This document shows positions 17,747 through 27,997 of a stretch of DNA of 64,000 nucleotides, piece by piece. The position numbers and the translations under genes were made by a program. The notes below the pieces were generated by a model that saw nothing but the letters and a program-made list of their open reading frames with translations, did no database searches and had not been told where the DNA came from. Source of the DNA: Pseudalgibacter alginicilyticus (GTDB lineage Bacteria > Bacteroidota > Bacteroidia > Flavobacteriales > Flavobacteriaceae); the NCBI RefSeq assembly GCF_001310225.1, contig NZ_CP012898.1, positions 3,528,001 to 3,592,000 on the forward strand, written 5' to 3'. The stretch's first letter is position 1. Every line of letters starts with the position of its first letter.

Positions 17747-19818
17747 TGCTCGTCGTTTGGTTTAGATTTTGGCAGTTGTACATAAAAAGTACTACCAACA
17801 TTTACGGTGCTTTCTACCCAAATTTTACCATGGTTTAAATCAACCAGTTCTTTACAGATGGATAAACCTAAACCTGTCCCTTTTTCGTTTTTAGTACCCA
17901 TGGTAGTAAATGAACTGTTGCTTTTAAACAGTTTTTCAATATTGTTTTTTGAAATTCCGATGCCCGTATCTGCAATACTGATGATGCAACTGCCATTGCT
18001 TATATGATTTGAAATGGTAATGGTATCACCATTACTACAGAATTTAGCAGCATTAGCTAATAGATTTTGAATAACAATTTCTACCATACTTCTGTCTGCG
18101 TATGCAAAATCACGTAAAGAACGATTAACCAATTTTATGCCTTTGCTTTCTAAGCGTTGTTCTATAAGTTTGACTTTATCTTCAAAAACTTCTTGTACAT
18201 CAAATAAACTAGGTTTTGGATCTAATGATTGCATTTGCGATTTAGACCAATTTAATAAGTTAAAGAGTAATAATGATGCATTATTAGCATTTTCACTTAG
18301 TTCAGGGACTAAATTGTCAAACTCTTCTCTGGTTAAAGAGCCGTCTCTTAATAAATCAATAAAACCATTAATAGAGGATAGTGAATCTTTTAAATCGTGA
18401 GAAACAATAGAAAATAACTTGTCTTTAACATTGTTAACGTTTTCTAAGTGTTTGGTTTGCTCTAAAAACGCTTTATTTTGTAATTCTATTTTAATATTTT
18501 TCTCTTCTAATTCTTGAGTATATTTTAGGGTACTGTTGCGTTTTAAATAAATGAGAATTAAAAAAGTAGAAACAATAGCCAACGCAGCTAATAAGGCATA
18601 AAATATTATTTTTAATCGGCTAAAACGTTCTTCGGTTTGAGCTTTATTTTCTTTTACCTGCTCAATAGCTTGTGCTTCAGTTTTTTCTTTATCAAAATCA
18701 GGATCTAATTCTAACGGAATCGGTTCAAGAGTGGTGGATGTAATATTGATTTGCGTTTTATTAAGGCTTTTTTGTAAGTTGTAATAATTTCGTTGCCACA
18801 CAAATGCTCTGTCAAATTTACCTCTGGTAGAGTCTAAAGTTTTCATTAACTTATAGTGCTTTAGTAGCTCTTCTTTATTGTCAATGCTTTTGGCTATTTC
18901 GCCAGCCTCAATCAGTTGATTTTCGGCTATAACAAGTCTGCCTTGTTGAATGTTTAAGTTTCCAAGGTTGTTTAAAGCTATTAGCAAGCCTGCCTTGTTT
19001 TTTTGTTTAAAGTTAATATTGTAACCTTTTACTAAATATTTTGTAGCATTTTCATAATCATTAAACTGTAAATATTCACCTCCCAATTTGGGGTAAATAA
19101 AACCCGCTATAGAATCATTGGTGTTATCAAGGCCTTGGAGTGCTTTTTCATAATATTCAATGGCTTTTCTGTTTTCCTTTTTTAAAGAGTAAAGTTCTGC
19201 TAAATTTCTATGGGTTTTGTTGATGCTTTTAGAATCATTGAGTTGTTCTTGAACTTCAAGGGCTTTTAAATTAAAATCAATAGATTTATCATAAGCATTA
19301 ATATTGTAGTATGCTTTTGCTAAACTAGTATAAGCGCTATTTAAATCGTATTTAAGGTGCCTTTTTTCTAATTCACCTATAGCAGACAATGAAAATTGTA
19401 ACCCTTTTTTGTAGTTTCCTCTTTTAATTTCTATTAAACCAATGCTGTTATTAACTTTAGCAACACTAAGAGTATCTTTTAAATTGTAAAATAAGGACTT
19501 AGCTCTTTCGTAACCACTTATAGCATTTATATAATCATTTTTTTCAGCGTAAATTAATGCTTTGTAATAGGATATTTCAGCAATGCCTTTATGGTATTTT
19601 AAATCGGAGGAAAGTTTTTCGCTTTCAATTATATATTTAATAGCCTTATCATATTCCTTTATTTCATAAAGTTCCTTAATGAGTTCTAAAGAAGTGTCAA
19701 TTTTAGAGCTATCTGTATTTTGGAAAGCTAATTCTATTGAAAGGCTATCTATCTCATTGGTTTGTGACCAACCAAAGAATGAAACAAAAAGCGTTAGTAA
19801 AATAATAATTTTCCTCAT
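17743..19818 (-). CDS. TPR-containing sensor histidine kinase
   Basis: 691 aa: Sec signal peptide (1-18, GWSQ), about seven tetratricopeptide repeats forming a periplasmic sensor (about 40-340), a membrane helix near 405-425, a coiled coil (YTQELEEKNIKIELQNKAFLEQ), a HisKA domain with FSIVSHDLKDSLSSINGF and HATPase_c with N box NLLANAAKF and G box GTGLGLSICKELV. There is no receiver domain and no adjacent response regulator, so the partner is encoded elsewhere. The input is probably a protein or envelope signal bound by the TPR array. Confidence 0.92.
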   Translation of the reverse strand: MRKIIILLTLFVSFFGWSQTNEIDSLSIELAFQNTDSSKIDTSLELIKELYEIKEYDKAIKYIIESEKLSSDLKYHKGIAEISYYKALIYAEKNDYINAISGYERAKSLFYNLKDTLSVAKVNNSIGLIEIKRGNYKKGLQFSLSAIGELEKRHLKYDLNSAYTSLAKAYYNINAYDKSIDFNLKALEVQEQLNDSKSINKTHRNLAELYSLKKENRKAIEYYEKALQGLDNTNDSIAGFIYPKLGGEYLQFNDYENATKYLVKGYNINFKQKNKAGLLIALNNLGNLNIQQGRLVIAENQLIEAGEIAKSIDNKEELLKHYKLMKTLDSTRGKFDRAFVWQRNYYNLQKSLNKTQINITSTTLEPIPLELDPDFDKEKTEAQAIEQVKENKAQTEERFSRLKIIFYALLAALAIVSTFLILIYLKRNSTLKYTQELEEKNIKIELQNKAFLEQTKHLENVNNVKDKLFSIVSHDLKDSLSSINGFIDLLRDGSLTREEFDNLVPELSENANNASLLLFNLLNWSKSQMQSLDPKPSLFDVQEVFEDKVKLIEQRLESKGIKLVNRSLRDFAYADRSMVEIVIQNLLANAAKFCSNGDTITISNHISNGSCIISIADTGIGISKNNIEKLFKSNSSFTTMGTKNEKGTGLGLSICKELVDLNHGKIWVESTVNVGSTFYVQLPKSKPNDEH

Positions 19819-20259
19819 GTAATATTCAGATTACTTATAAGTAATTCATCAATTATGTTAGACGCTTAGTTGAGGGAGGTAAGCAGAATCTTTGTAATTG
19901 TAAATATTTTAAATATTCTTGTTTTTTTTAATTTTGATAATAGCTTTACAAAAAACAAAAGTTGCTAAAAGCATATTAAAAATCTAATTTCTGCGTTTTA
20001 ATGCCAATAAATTAGTTGAAAGGAATTGAAATATTTTTAAAAAAATCGACGAATAGATTAACGGCAAAAATCATAGAAAAACAGCACTTTTTTAATTAAA
20101 AATTTTTTCTTTTTTATGTTAATTTTTTTAGAATCTATTGCAAAAGTGATATTAATGGTTAAAAAAAGAAAATGCTTATTAGTATAGAATAACAATAGAT
20201 ACTTTTATGTGTATCAATAATAAAAATTTTATCTTTGCTCACTTAAAAAATTACCATTA
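19819..20259. other. Divergent intergenic region, 441 bp
   Basis: Very A/T-rich sequence between the kinase and argS. It holds the argS promoter at 20230-20237 and probably the kinase promoter. I see no gene, repeat or RNA structure in the rest. Confidence 0.6.
20230..20237 (+). promoter_or_regulatory. Promoter -7 element of argS
   Basis: TATCTTTG (TAnnTTTG) 23 bp before the argS start codon. Confidence 0.6.
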
Positions 20260-22044
20260 ATGAGCCTTCAAGAAACGTTATCAAATCAAGTAAAACAAGC
20301 TGTCAGCAAATCTTTTAATGTTGTTTTAGAAATCGTAGAGTTTCAAGCAACACGTAAAGAATTTGTAGGAGATATTACCGTTGTTATTTTTCCTATGTTA
20401 CGTCTCATCAAAGGGAATCCCGTGCAAATTGGAGAAGTGGTTGGAAATTATTTGTTAGAAAATACGGAGATTGTTAAAGGTTTTAATGTTGTTAAGGGCT
20501 TTTTGAATGTTGAAATTTCGGATGCTTATTATGTTGAGATTTTTAATGAAATTTTGAGTGATGATGTTTTCGGTATTATAAAACCACATGTAAGTGAAAA
20601 AGCAATTATGGTGGAGTATTCTTCACCTAATACTAATAAACCTTTGCATTTAGGGCATGTTAGAAACAACCTATTAGGGTATAGTGTTGCTGAAATTTTA
20701 AAAGCATCGGGTAAAAAGGTTTATAAAACACAGATTATTAATGATAGAGGGATACATATATGTAAAAGTATGTTAGCTTGGAAACGTTTTGGAAATGGTG
20801 AAACACCAGAAAGCACTGGTCTAAAAGGAGATAAGCTTGTAGGGAACTATTATGTTAGGTTCGATCAAGAATATAAAAAAGAAATTGAAAATTTAGTTCA
20901 AAACGGTATAGCTACCGAAGAAGCAAAAAAAACAGCACCTATATTGTTGGAAGCACAAAACATGCTATTAAATTGGGAAGCTGGTGATGAAGATGTTGTA
21001 GCACTGTGGAAAAAAATGAATGCGTGGGTGTATGAGGGTTTTGATGAAACCTATAAAAATATGGGGGTCGATTTTGATTCTCTTTATTATGAAAGTAACA
21101 CCTATTTGTTAGGCAAAGAATTTGTTAACGAAGGACTAAAAAAGGGTGTTTTCATTAAAGAAGATGATGGTTCCGTTTGGTGTGATTTAACCGAAGACGG
21201 TTTAGATAAAAAAATTGTGCAACGGTCAGATGGCACAGCGGTTTATATAACTCAAGATATTGGAACTGCCATTCAGCGTATTAAAGACTTTCCAGATGTA
21301 GGCGGAATGGTTTATACGGTTGGAAATGAACAAGATTATCATTTTCAAGTGTTATTTTTAATATTGAAAAAATTAGGATTTGACTGGGCAGAAAATTTAT
21401 ATCATTTAAGTTATGGTATGGTAGATTTACCTAGTGGTAAAATGAAGAGTAGAGAAGGTACTGTAGTTGATGCTGATGATTTAATAACTGAAATGGCTAA
21501 CACAGCCGAAGGAATCTCAGAAGAGTTAGGAAAATTAGATGGTTATACTGAATCTGAGAAAAAAGAACTTTATAAAGTCATTGGACTTGGGGCTTTAAAG
21601 TATCATATACTAAAAGTAGACCCCAAAAAGCGAATTTTATTTGATCCTAAAGAATCTATTGATTTTCAAGGAAATACTGGGCCATTTATTCAATATACTT
21701 ATGCCAGAATACAATCTATAGTACGAAAAGCTAATTTTGATTATACTACATCCATAACTATAGAAGTAAAAAAGTTGCATCCTAAAGAAAAAGAGCTTAT
21801 TAAGCAACTTCAACTATTTCCAGAAGTTGTTCAAAATGCGGCATCACAACATAGCCCAGCATTAATTGCTAATTATACATATGATTTAGTTAAAGAATTT
21901 AATTCTTTTTATCAGAATGTATCTATTTTAGGTGCAGACGAATTACATGACAAAATATTCAGAGTACAACTATCAAAAAAAGTAGCTTCCACCGTTAAAT
22001 TAGCATTTAACTTGCTTGGAATTCAAGTGCCAGAGCGTATGTAA
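20260..22044 (+). CDS. argS: Arginyl-tRNA synthetase
   Basis: 594-aa class Ia synthetase. It shows the N-terminal Add-1 domain (residues 1-110, tRNA D-loop recognition), the HIGH-type SPNTNKPLHLGHVRNNLLG, the catalytic domain with YTVGNEQDYHFQ, KMKSREGTVV in place of KMSKS, and a DALR anticodon-binding domain ending in the conserved LLGIQVPERM. The start at 20260 matches the family. It is monocistronic with its own promoter. Confidence 0.97.
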   Translation: MSLQETLSNQVKQAVSKSFNVVLEIVEFQATRKEFVGDITVVIFPMLRLIKGNPVQIGEVVGNYLLENTEIVKGFNVVKGFLNVEISDAYYVEIFNEILSDDVFGIIKPHVSEKAIMVEYSSPNTNKPLHLGHVRNNLLGYSVAEILKASGKKVYKTQIINDRGIHICKSMLAWKRFGNGETPESTGLKGDKLVGNYYVRFDQEYKKEIENLVQNGIATEEAKKTAPILLEAQNMLLNWEAGDEDVVALWKKMNAWVYEGFDETYKNMGVDFDSLYYESNTYLLGKEFVNEGLKKGVFIKEDDGSVWCDLTEDGLDKKIVQRSDGTAVYITQDIGTAIQRIKDFPDVGGMVYTVGNEQDYHFQVLFLILKKLGFDWAENLYHLSYGMVDLPSGKMKSREGTVVDADDLITEMANTAEGISEELGKLDGYTESEKKELYKVIGLGALKYHILKVDPKKRILFDPKESIDFQGNTGPFIQYTYARIQSIVRKANFDYTTSITIEVKKLHPKEKELIKQLQLFPEVVQNAASQHSPALIANYTYDLVKEFNSFYQNVSILGADELHDKIFRVQLSKKVASTVKLAFNLLGIQVPERM

Positions 22045-22250
22045 TGTTAATTTATTGATCTTACAAAGTAAATAGTTAAATTTTCGATTAAAGGCCGTTT
22101 TATAAGTTTTTGTTCGAATTTGCTATTTTGAAATTTGGATGTTTTACTAAAATAAACTTACCTTAGTGTGGTTCGAATAACCACTGTTATTGCTATTATT
22201 TAAAAGTGTTGTTTATAATTTTATTAAGTCTCTCAACTTAAAAGATTTAC

Positions 22251-22634
22251 ATGAAAAGTTATAAACTGTCCTTTGGGACAATAATAATTATTAAAGAAAA
22301 TTTAGCAGAAGTTATCGTTAACGAAGGTGTGGTGATGGATGAAATTATGGTAGATGAATATCATGATTTTTTATTGAGTGCTTTAAAAAAGCCATTTTCT
22401 TTATTGATAAATAAAAAATACTCCTATACTTATACTTTTTATGCCCAAAAAACAATTGGTAATTTAAAAGAAATAAATGCAATGGCAGTTATGGTAGGTA
22501 CCAATGGCGGATTAATGTCTACTGAAACGTTAATCAATCTCAATCATAGCAACAATTGGAATATAAAGTTATTTATAGAAAGAGAAGATGCTCTTAACTG
22601 GCTTGAAAATTTGGAAACGTTAAGCTTCAAATAG
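22251..22634 (+). CDS. Hypothetical protein, small STAS-like
   Basis: 127-aa soluble protein without signal peptide or membrane helix. The pattern of short beta strands (KLSFGTIIIIKENLAEVIVNEG) and the C-terminal helix (IEREDALNWLENL) resemble small SpoIIAA/STAS-like proteins common in flavobacteria, where EEDALNWL-type endings recur. No catalytic residues are evident. It stands alone between argS and the SulP gene on the same strand. Confidence 0.65.
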   Translation: MKSYKLSFGTIIIIKENLAEVIVNEGVVMDEIMVDEYHDFLLSALKKPFSLLINKKYSYTYTFYAQKTIGNLKEINAMAVMVGTNGGLMSTETLINLNHSNNWNIKLFIEREDALNWLENLETLSFK

Positions 22635-22676
22635 TATTTATGTGTTAATTCATTTTTAAATAATTGTAGTTAACTG

Positions 22677-22706
22677 TTGTGTATCTTTATATTAACAGTA
22701 AATTTG
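22677..22706 (+). promoter_or_regulatory. Promoter of the SulP gene
   Basis: TTG at 22677-22679, a 19-bp spacer, then TAAATTTG at 22699-22706. Both halves and the spacing fit the Bacteroidota consensus, and the start codon follows 19 bp later. Confidence 0.8.
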
Positions 22707-22725
22707 CACCTTCAAAAAATTAACC

Positions 22726-24387
22726 ATGACTGAATTTGTAAGGAAGATAACGCCAAATATTAAAGATGATACATTGGCAGGTATAACGGTATCATTAGCT
22801 ATGATTCCCGAGGTAGTTGCTTTTGCATTTGTAGCTCAAATAGATCCTTTAGTTGCACTTTCAGGAGCATTTATTATTGGTTTAATTACAGCTGCATTTG
22901 GAGGCAGACCTGGTTTAATATCTGGTGCAGCAGGTGCGGTAGCTGTTATTTTTGTACATTTAATATCCGAAGGTCATGCAAAAGGAATGTCTTTTGATAC
23001 GCCCGTTGAGAATATGGGATATTTCTATTTATTGGCAGCCGTTATATTAATGGGGCTGTTTCAAATAGGGGCTGGCGTTTTCAAATTAGGGAAATTTGTA
23101 CGTTTAATACCGCATTCTGTAATGTTGGGGTTTGTAAATGGCTTAGCTATTGTAATTTTTATGGCTCAAGTACGTATGTTTTCTCATAAAGAATTAAAAG
23201 TTAGTGCCGAAGGTGTTAAGGAGTATGTTAATATACCCATGTATGGCATGGAACTGTATACAATGATTGCTTTGGTAATATTAACTATGGGTGTTATTTG
23301 GTTGCTACCAAAAATCACAACAAAAATTCCAGCGGCTTTAACGGCAATACTTATAACTACTGCTGTAGTTATTTTTGGAGGATTGGATGTGAGTACGGTA
23401 GGGTCCTATATTATAGAAGGTGGCGGAACCGGACTTAAAGGTGAGTTTCCAACTCCTAATTTAGAATTATGGCAAAATTTGCCTATTAATTTGGATACGT
23501 TAAAATTTATTTTACCATATGCGTTTTTAGCTGCGTCGGTTGGTTTAATAGAGTCATTAATGACTATGAATTTAGTTGACGAATTAACAGAAACACGAGG
23601 CAATGGTAACCGAGAGTGTGTTGCTCAAGGAGCTGGAAATATGATAAGTGGCCTGTTTGGTGGTACTGGTGGTTGTGGTATGATTGGACAAACAGTAATT
23701 AATATTAATGCTGGTGGTCGTGGTAGATTATCAGGTATTATGATGGCAATAACGTTATTAACTTTTATTTTATTTACCGATAAATATATAGAACAAGTGC
23801 CTATTGCGGCATTGATTGGTGTTATGTTTATGATGGTGATAGAAACTTTTGCATGGTCTAGTTTTAGAATAATGAGAAAAATACCAAGGTCTGATGCTTT
23901 TGTTTTGGTAGTTGTATCAGCGGTAACGGTTATTTATGATTTGGCAATAGCAGTATTTATTGGTGTTATAATTTCTGCATTGGTATTTGCTTGGGAAAAC
24001 GCCAAGCGTATTAGAGCCCGTAAGCGTATGCGTGAAGATGGGACTAAAGTTTATGAAATTTGGGGACCATTATTTTTTGGTTCTATTTTAGCATTTAATG
24101 ATAAGTTTGATGTGAAAAACGATCCTCAAAATGTAGAAATTGACTTTGTGGAATCACGAATTAGTGACCATTCTGCTTTAGAAGCTATTTTTAATTTAGT
24201 ACATAAATACGAAGCAGAAGGAAAAACAATAAAATTAAAGCATTTAAGTGAAGATTGTAAAGAACTTCTTTATAAATCAAGTCCTAAGTTTAGGGAAGTT
24301 ATTATAGATGATATAGACGACCCGCGTTATCATTTGGCAGAAAATCCAGAAGCATTTACTAAAGGATTGTCTGAGTACAAATTTTAA
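22726..24387 (+). CDS. SulP family anion transporter
   Basis: 553-aa transporter with 10-14 membrane helices and the SulP signature region (MIPEVVAFAFVAQIDPLVALSGAF, FGGRPGLISGAAGAVAV). A short C-terminal cytoplasmic STAS-like domain follows (about residues 440-530; VYEIWGPLFFGSILAFNDKF, EIDFVESRISDHSALEAI). It could move sulfate, bicarbonate or dicarboxylates with Na+ or H+; sequence alone does not decide, and no carbonic anhydrase or sulfate-assimilation gene is adjacent. Confidence 0.93.
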   Translation: MTEFVRKITPNIKDDTLAGITVSLAMIPEVVAFAFVAQIDPLVALSGAFIIGLITAAFGGRPGLISGAAGAVAVIFVHLISEGHAKGMSFDTPVENMGYFYLLAAVILMGLFQIGAGVFKLGKFVRLIPHSVMLGFVNGLAIVIFMAQVRMFSHKELKVSAEGVKEYVNIPMYGMELYTMIALVILTMGVIWLLPKITTKIPAALTAILITTAVVIFGGLDVSTVGSYIIEGGGTGLKGEFPTPNLELWQNLPINLDTLKFILPYAFLAASVGLIESLMTMNLVDELTETRGNGNRECVAQGAGNMISGLFGGTGGCGMIGQTVININAGGRGRLSGIMMAITLLTFILFTDKYIEQVPIAALIGVMFMMVIETFAWSSFRIMRKIPRSDAFVLVVVSAVTVIYDLAIAVFIGVIISALVFAWENAKRIRARKRMREDGTKVYEIWGPLFFGSILAFNDKFDVKNDPQNVEIDFVESRISDHSALEAIFNLVHKYEAEGKTIKLKHLSEDCKELLYKSSPKFREVIIDDIDDPRYHLAENPEAFTKGLSEYKF

Positions 24388-24442
24388 CCTTTTCTATTCG
24401 TTTTAGCGTTTTTAATATTTTGGTAAAAAAAGTTGTAAATTT

Positions 24443-24898
24443 CTATTTTACACGTACATTATTAGGAACTAATTTGGTATAATCACCATTATTTCTAATA
24501 ACATCTCTTACAATACTGGAAGCAATATAAGAGGTTTGTGCTGAGGTTAATAGAAATATAGTCTCAATAGGAGCTAAATCTCTATTGGTATGAGCAATGG
24601 CTTTTTCAAATTCAAAATCAGCAGGATTTCTTAAGCCTCGCAATATAAATTCCACATTAATTTCTTTACAATAATCTACTGTCAAACCTTTATAAGTAGT
24701 TACTTTTATTTTGGGTTCATCAGCAAATGTATCTTGGATAAATTTTACGCGTTCCTCTAAAGAAAACATATAATTTTTATCGGCATTGATACCAATAGCG
24801 ACAATAATTTCATCAAATAATGTAACGCCGCGTTTTATAATATCGTAATGTCCTAAAGTGATAGGGTCAAAAGACCCTGGAAAGATTGCTCGTTTCAT
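24443..24898 (-). CDS. coaD: Phosphopantetheine adenylyltransferase
   Basis: 151-aa enzyme of coenzyme A synthesis (4'-phosphopantetheine + ATP to dephospho-CoA). The nucleotidyltransferase signature GSFDPITLGHYDII is at the N-terminus; RGLRNPADFEFE and the TSAQTSYIASSIVRDV block are present. Complete. It follows ddl on the same strand by 92 bp. Confidence 0.97.
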   Translation of the reverse strand: MKRAIFPGSFDPITLGHYDIIKRGVTLFDEIIVAIGINADKNYMFSLEERVKFIQDTFADEPKIKVTTYKGLTVDYCKEINVEFILRGLRNPADFEFEKAIAHTNRDLAPIETIFLLTSAQTSYIASSIVRDVIRNNGDYTKLVPNNVRVK

Positions 24899-24990
24899 TA
24901 ATCGTTTTAATTTAAGTTAGCTTTTTTCTTTAAATATTAGGAGAAAATGACAAACTTTACCAAATATAATATTTATTTGCTGAGTATTAA

Positions 24991-25974
24991 TTAGTGTTCG
25001 TTTTTCAAAGCCTCTTCTATAGCATTTTCAAATAAGTCAGACATTGATATACCCGCTGCCGCTGCTTGTTGAGGTAATATACTTGCTTTGGTTAAACCAG
25101 GAATGGTATTTACCTCTAATAAATGAGGTTCGTCATTTTTAAAAATAAATTCACTTCTAGAGAAACCAGTCATTTTAAGAGCTTTGTATACTTTTTTAGC
25201 AATTATATTAACTTTATTTTCTTGATCTTTACTTAATCTGGCAGGAGTGATTTCTTTTGATTTTCCTAAGTATTTAGCTTCATAATCAAAAAAATCATTT
25301 TCACTTACAATTTCAGTTATTGGCAACACTTTTATTTCTCCTTTAAAAGTAATCACACCTACAGATACTTCTATACCGTCTAAAAATGACTCAATAATAA
25401 TTTCGTCATCTTCTTTAAAAGCCACATCAATAGCGTTTTGTAAATCTTCTTTTTTGTGTACTTTAGTTATGCCAAAACTGCTTCCTGCTTTATTAGCTTT
25501 TACAAAACAGGGGAGTCCAACTTTCTTAATAATGGCAGTTTCATCAATGGTGTCACCTAAATTGAGGTAATAGGAGTCTGCTGTTTTAATGCCATAAGGT
25601 TTTAAAACGCTCAAACAATCTCGTTTGTTAAACGTAACAGAGGCTTGGTGCATACCACAACTGGTGTGAGGTATGTTTAGCAACGCAAAATAGCCTTGCA
25701 TAAACCCATCTTCACCTGGAGAACCATGGATAGCATTAAAAACACAATCAAAAGTAATTTTTGATTGGTTTACTGTAACCGAAAAATCGTTTTTATCAAT
25801 AGGAAATTCACTGTCATTCGTATCAACATACACCCATTTATCTTTAAAAATATGAACGCGATAGGGATTGTATTTTGAAGCAATTAAAGTTTCGAAAACT
25901 ACATTTCCGCTAGTTAAGGATATTTGGTACTCACTAGAATACCCACCCATGATGATGGCAATATTTTTTTTCAT
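24991..25974 (-). CDS. ddl: D-alanine--D-alanine ligase
   Basis: 327-aa ATP-grasp ligase for the peptidoglycan terminal dipeptide. It shows the N-terminal IMGGYSSEYQISLTSG, AIHGSPGEDG, ATP-binding KANKAGSSFGITKV and the C-terminal metal-binding LLEVNTIPGLTKASILPQQAAAAG. It is divergent from the PASTA protein gene, another cell-wall-related gene. Confidence 0.97.
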   Translation of the reverse strand: MKKNIAIIMGGYSSEYQISLTSGNVVFETLIASKYNPYRVHIFKDKWVYVDTNDSEFPIDKNDFSVTVNQSKITFDCVFNAIHGSPGEDGFMQGYFALLNIPHTSCGMHQASVTFNKRDCLSVLKPYGIKTADSYYLNLGDTIDETAIIKKVGLPCFVKANKAGSSFGITKVHKKEDLQNAIDVAFKEDDEIIIESFLDGIEVSVGVITFKGEIKVLPITEIVSENDFFDYEAKYLGKSKEITPARLSKDQENKVNIIAKKVYKALKMTGFSRSEFIFKNDEPHLLEVNTIPGLTKASILPQQAAAAGISMSDLFENAIEEALKNEH

Positions 25975-26192
25975 TTATATTTTTGTCATTACTTTGCCTC
26001 TTCTAAATTTGTTTTAGTAAAGAAAAGGAGCTTATTTAATCTATGTTTTTCTTTTATAAAATCAACAATTATCAAGACGTATATTCATAATAAATGTTCA
26101 ATTTCAGTCTAAATCTAACAATAAAACGTATCTATTATTAGTTAAGCTAAAATATCATATATATTGCGAAAGAAAAAACAGTTCTGTTTTTA

Positions 26193-26200
26193 TATATTTG
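26193..26200 (+). promoter_or_regulatory. Promoter -7 element of the PASTA-rluD operon
   Basis: TATATTTG (TAnnTTTG) 21 bp before the start codon of the PASTA gene. Confidence 0.6.
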
Positions 26201-26220
26201 CCTTATCGAAAATTCTATAA

Positions 26221-26778
26221 ATGGGTATCATAAAATTTCTTTTTAGTAAAGCATTTTTAAAACAAATAATATTAGCTGTAGTGGCAGTGGTAGTTATTTG
26301 CTTTTTGCTTTTAAAATGGTTAAATATATCAACTAATCATGATAAATTTGAAACGGTTCCTGATTTAAAAGGAAAATCCATGAGTGTGGCAGAAATTGAA
26401 TTAAAAGAAAACAGATTGGTGCTTCAAATTCAAGATTCGGCTAATTTTAACCCTGATTATCCTAGATTCTCTGTTATAGAGCAAGACCCTTTACCTGGTG
26501 TAAAAGTAAAAGAAAACCGTAAAATTTACGTGACTTTGAATCCGTCAGGATATAGGAAAATATTAGTTCCAGATTTAAAAGAAAAAACATTACGTCAAGC
26601 AAAACCAACTTTGGAAGCTTTAGGGTTTGTTGTTGGAAAATTAACTTATGTTGATAATATAGGTAAAAATATGGTATTGAAAATGATGCATGAAGGAGAA
26701 ACACTAAGCGAAGGAGATATGTTGCCAAAAACTTCCAAAATAGATTTGGAACTGGGTAATGGTAACAGACCTAATTAA
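26221..26778 (+). CDS. PASTA domain membrane protein
   Basis: 185 aa: a short cytoplasmic N-terminus, one membrane helix (about 15-33) and two PASTA domains in the periplasm (about 41-115, starting TVPDLKGKSMSVAEIEL; and 118-182, starting LVPDLKEKTLRQAKPTLEALG). PASTA domains bind peptidoglycan stem peptides or beta-lactams in known proteins. There is no kinase or transpeptidase domain. It lies between ddl (divergent) and rluD, 3 bp before rluD. Confidence 0.92.
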   Translation: MGIIKFLFSKAFLKQIILAVVAVVVICFLLLKWLNISTNHDKFETVPDLKGKSMSVAEIELKENRLVLQIQDSANFNPDYPRFSVIEQDPLPGVKVKENRKIYVTLNPSGYRKILVPDLKEKTLRQAKPTLEALGFVVGKLTYVDNIGKNMVLKMMHEGETLSEGDMLPKTSKIDLELGNGNRPN

Positions 26779-26781
26779 ATT

Positions 26782-27828
26782 ATGAGCAACTATACCCCCC
26801 AATTACCTGACGAGGATGATGAAAGTGATTTGTATGAACATTATGCTTTTCAAGTAGATAAAGGTCAAGCGCCTTTGCGTATTGATAAATACTTAATGAA
26901 TCGCATAGAAAATGCTACCCGTAATAAAATTCAGGCAGGAGCAAAAAATGGGAGTATTTTTGTGAATGATATTCCTGTAAAGTCCAATTATAAAGTTAAG
27001 CCTTTTGATGCTATTCGGGTTCTATTTGCGCATCCTCCATTTGAAAATTTATTGGTAGGAGAAGACATCCCTATTGATGTGGTTTATGAAGATGATACCT
27101 TGTTGGTTGTTAATAAATCAGCAGGTATGGTTGTGCATCCTGGGCATGGTAATTATTCAGGGACTTTAATTAATGCTCTCATTTATAGATTTGATAATTT
27201 ACCAAACAATTCTAGTGAACGTCCAGGGTTAGTTCACCGTATAGATAAGGATACTAGCGGGCTTTTAGTGGTGGCAAAAACTGAACAGGCTATGGCGCAT
27301 TTATCTTTGCAATTTGCCGAAAAAACTAGTGAACGTGAATATGTGGCACTGGTTTGGGGAAATGTGGCTGAAGATGAGGGTACTGTTGAAGGTAATATTG
27401 GTCGTCATCCCAAAAACCGATTGCAAAATACCGTGTTTCTTGATGACGAAGCAGAAAAAGGAAAGCCAGCGATTACTCATTATAAGGTTCTTGAGCGTTT
27501 AGGGTATGTTACATTAATTTCTTGCAAACTAGAAACTGGGCGCACCCATCAAATACGTGTACACATGAAGCATATTGGGCATACGTTGTTCAATGATGAG
27601 CGATATGGTGGTGAAAAAATACTAAAAGGAACAACGTTTACTAAATACAAGCAGTTTGTAGATAATTGTTTTAAAGTATTACCAAGGCAAGCATTACATG
27701 CTAAAACCTTAGGCTTTGTTCATCCTAAAACTAATGAGTTTATGCGTTTTGATACTGAAATTCCTGATGATATGCAATTGTGCATTGAAAAATGGAAAAC
27801 CTATTCTAAGCATCAGGAGTTGGATTAG
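26782..27828 (+). CDS. rluD: RluA family pseudouridine synthase
   Basis: 348-aa enzyme: an S4 RNA-binding domain (about 30-95; LRIDKYLMNRIENATRNKIQAG) and a pseudouridine synthase domain with the catalytic aspartate in HRIDKDTSGLLVVAKT, plus GRTHQIRVHMKHIGHTL. Length and S4 domain fit RluD, which modifies 23S rRNA helix 69, but RluC-like specificity cannot be excluded. It is in an operon with the PASTA gene. Confidence 0.9.
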   Translation: MSNYTPQLPDEDDESDLYEHYAFQVDKGQAPLRIDKYLMNRIENATRNKIQAGAKNGSIFVNDIPVKSNYKVKPFDAIRVLFAHPPFENLLVGEDIPIDVVYEDDTLLVVNKSAGMVVHPGHGNYSGTLINALIYRFDNLPNNSSERPGLVHRIDKDTSGLLVVAKTEQAMAHLSLQFAEKTSEREYVALVWGNVAEDEGTVEGNIGRHPKNRLQNTVFLDDEAEKGKPAITHYKVLERLGYVTLISCKLETGRTHQIRVHMKHIGHTLFNDERYGGEKILKGTTFTKYKQFVDNCFKVLPRQALHAKTLGFVHPKTNEFMRFDTEIPDDMQLCIEKWKTYSKHQELD

Positions 27829-27997
27829 TATTACTCCTATGTAGTTAGCTTATATTTTTTATTGAAAATTTTGTTTTTTGTATTACGTTGTCAGGACAGG
27901 TTTCTCCAGAATCACTTTATCTTGAGACAGGAGCTACAACACAAAAAAGAGGATTATAGTTACTTTAATCCTTAAAGTGATGCTATTTATTAAATAT

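Noticed and set aside
27880-27960. Possible inverted repeat with GTTGT...ACAAC after rluD
   Set aside because: Beyond the five terminal bases the arms do not pair well, and there is no T-tract.
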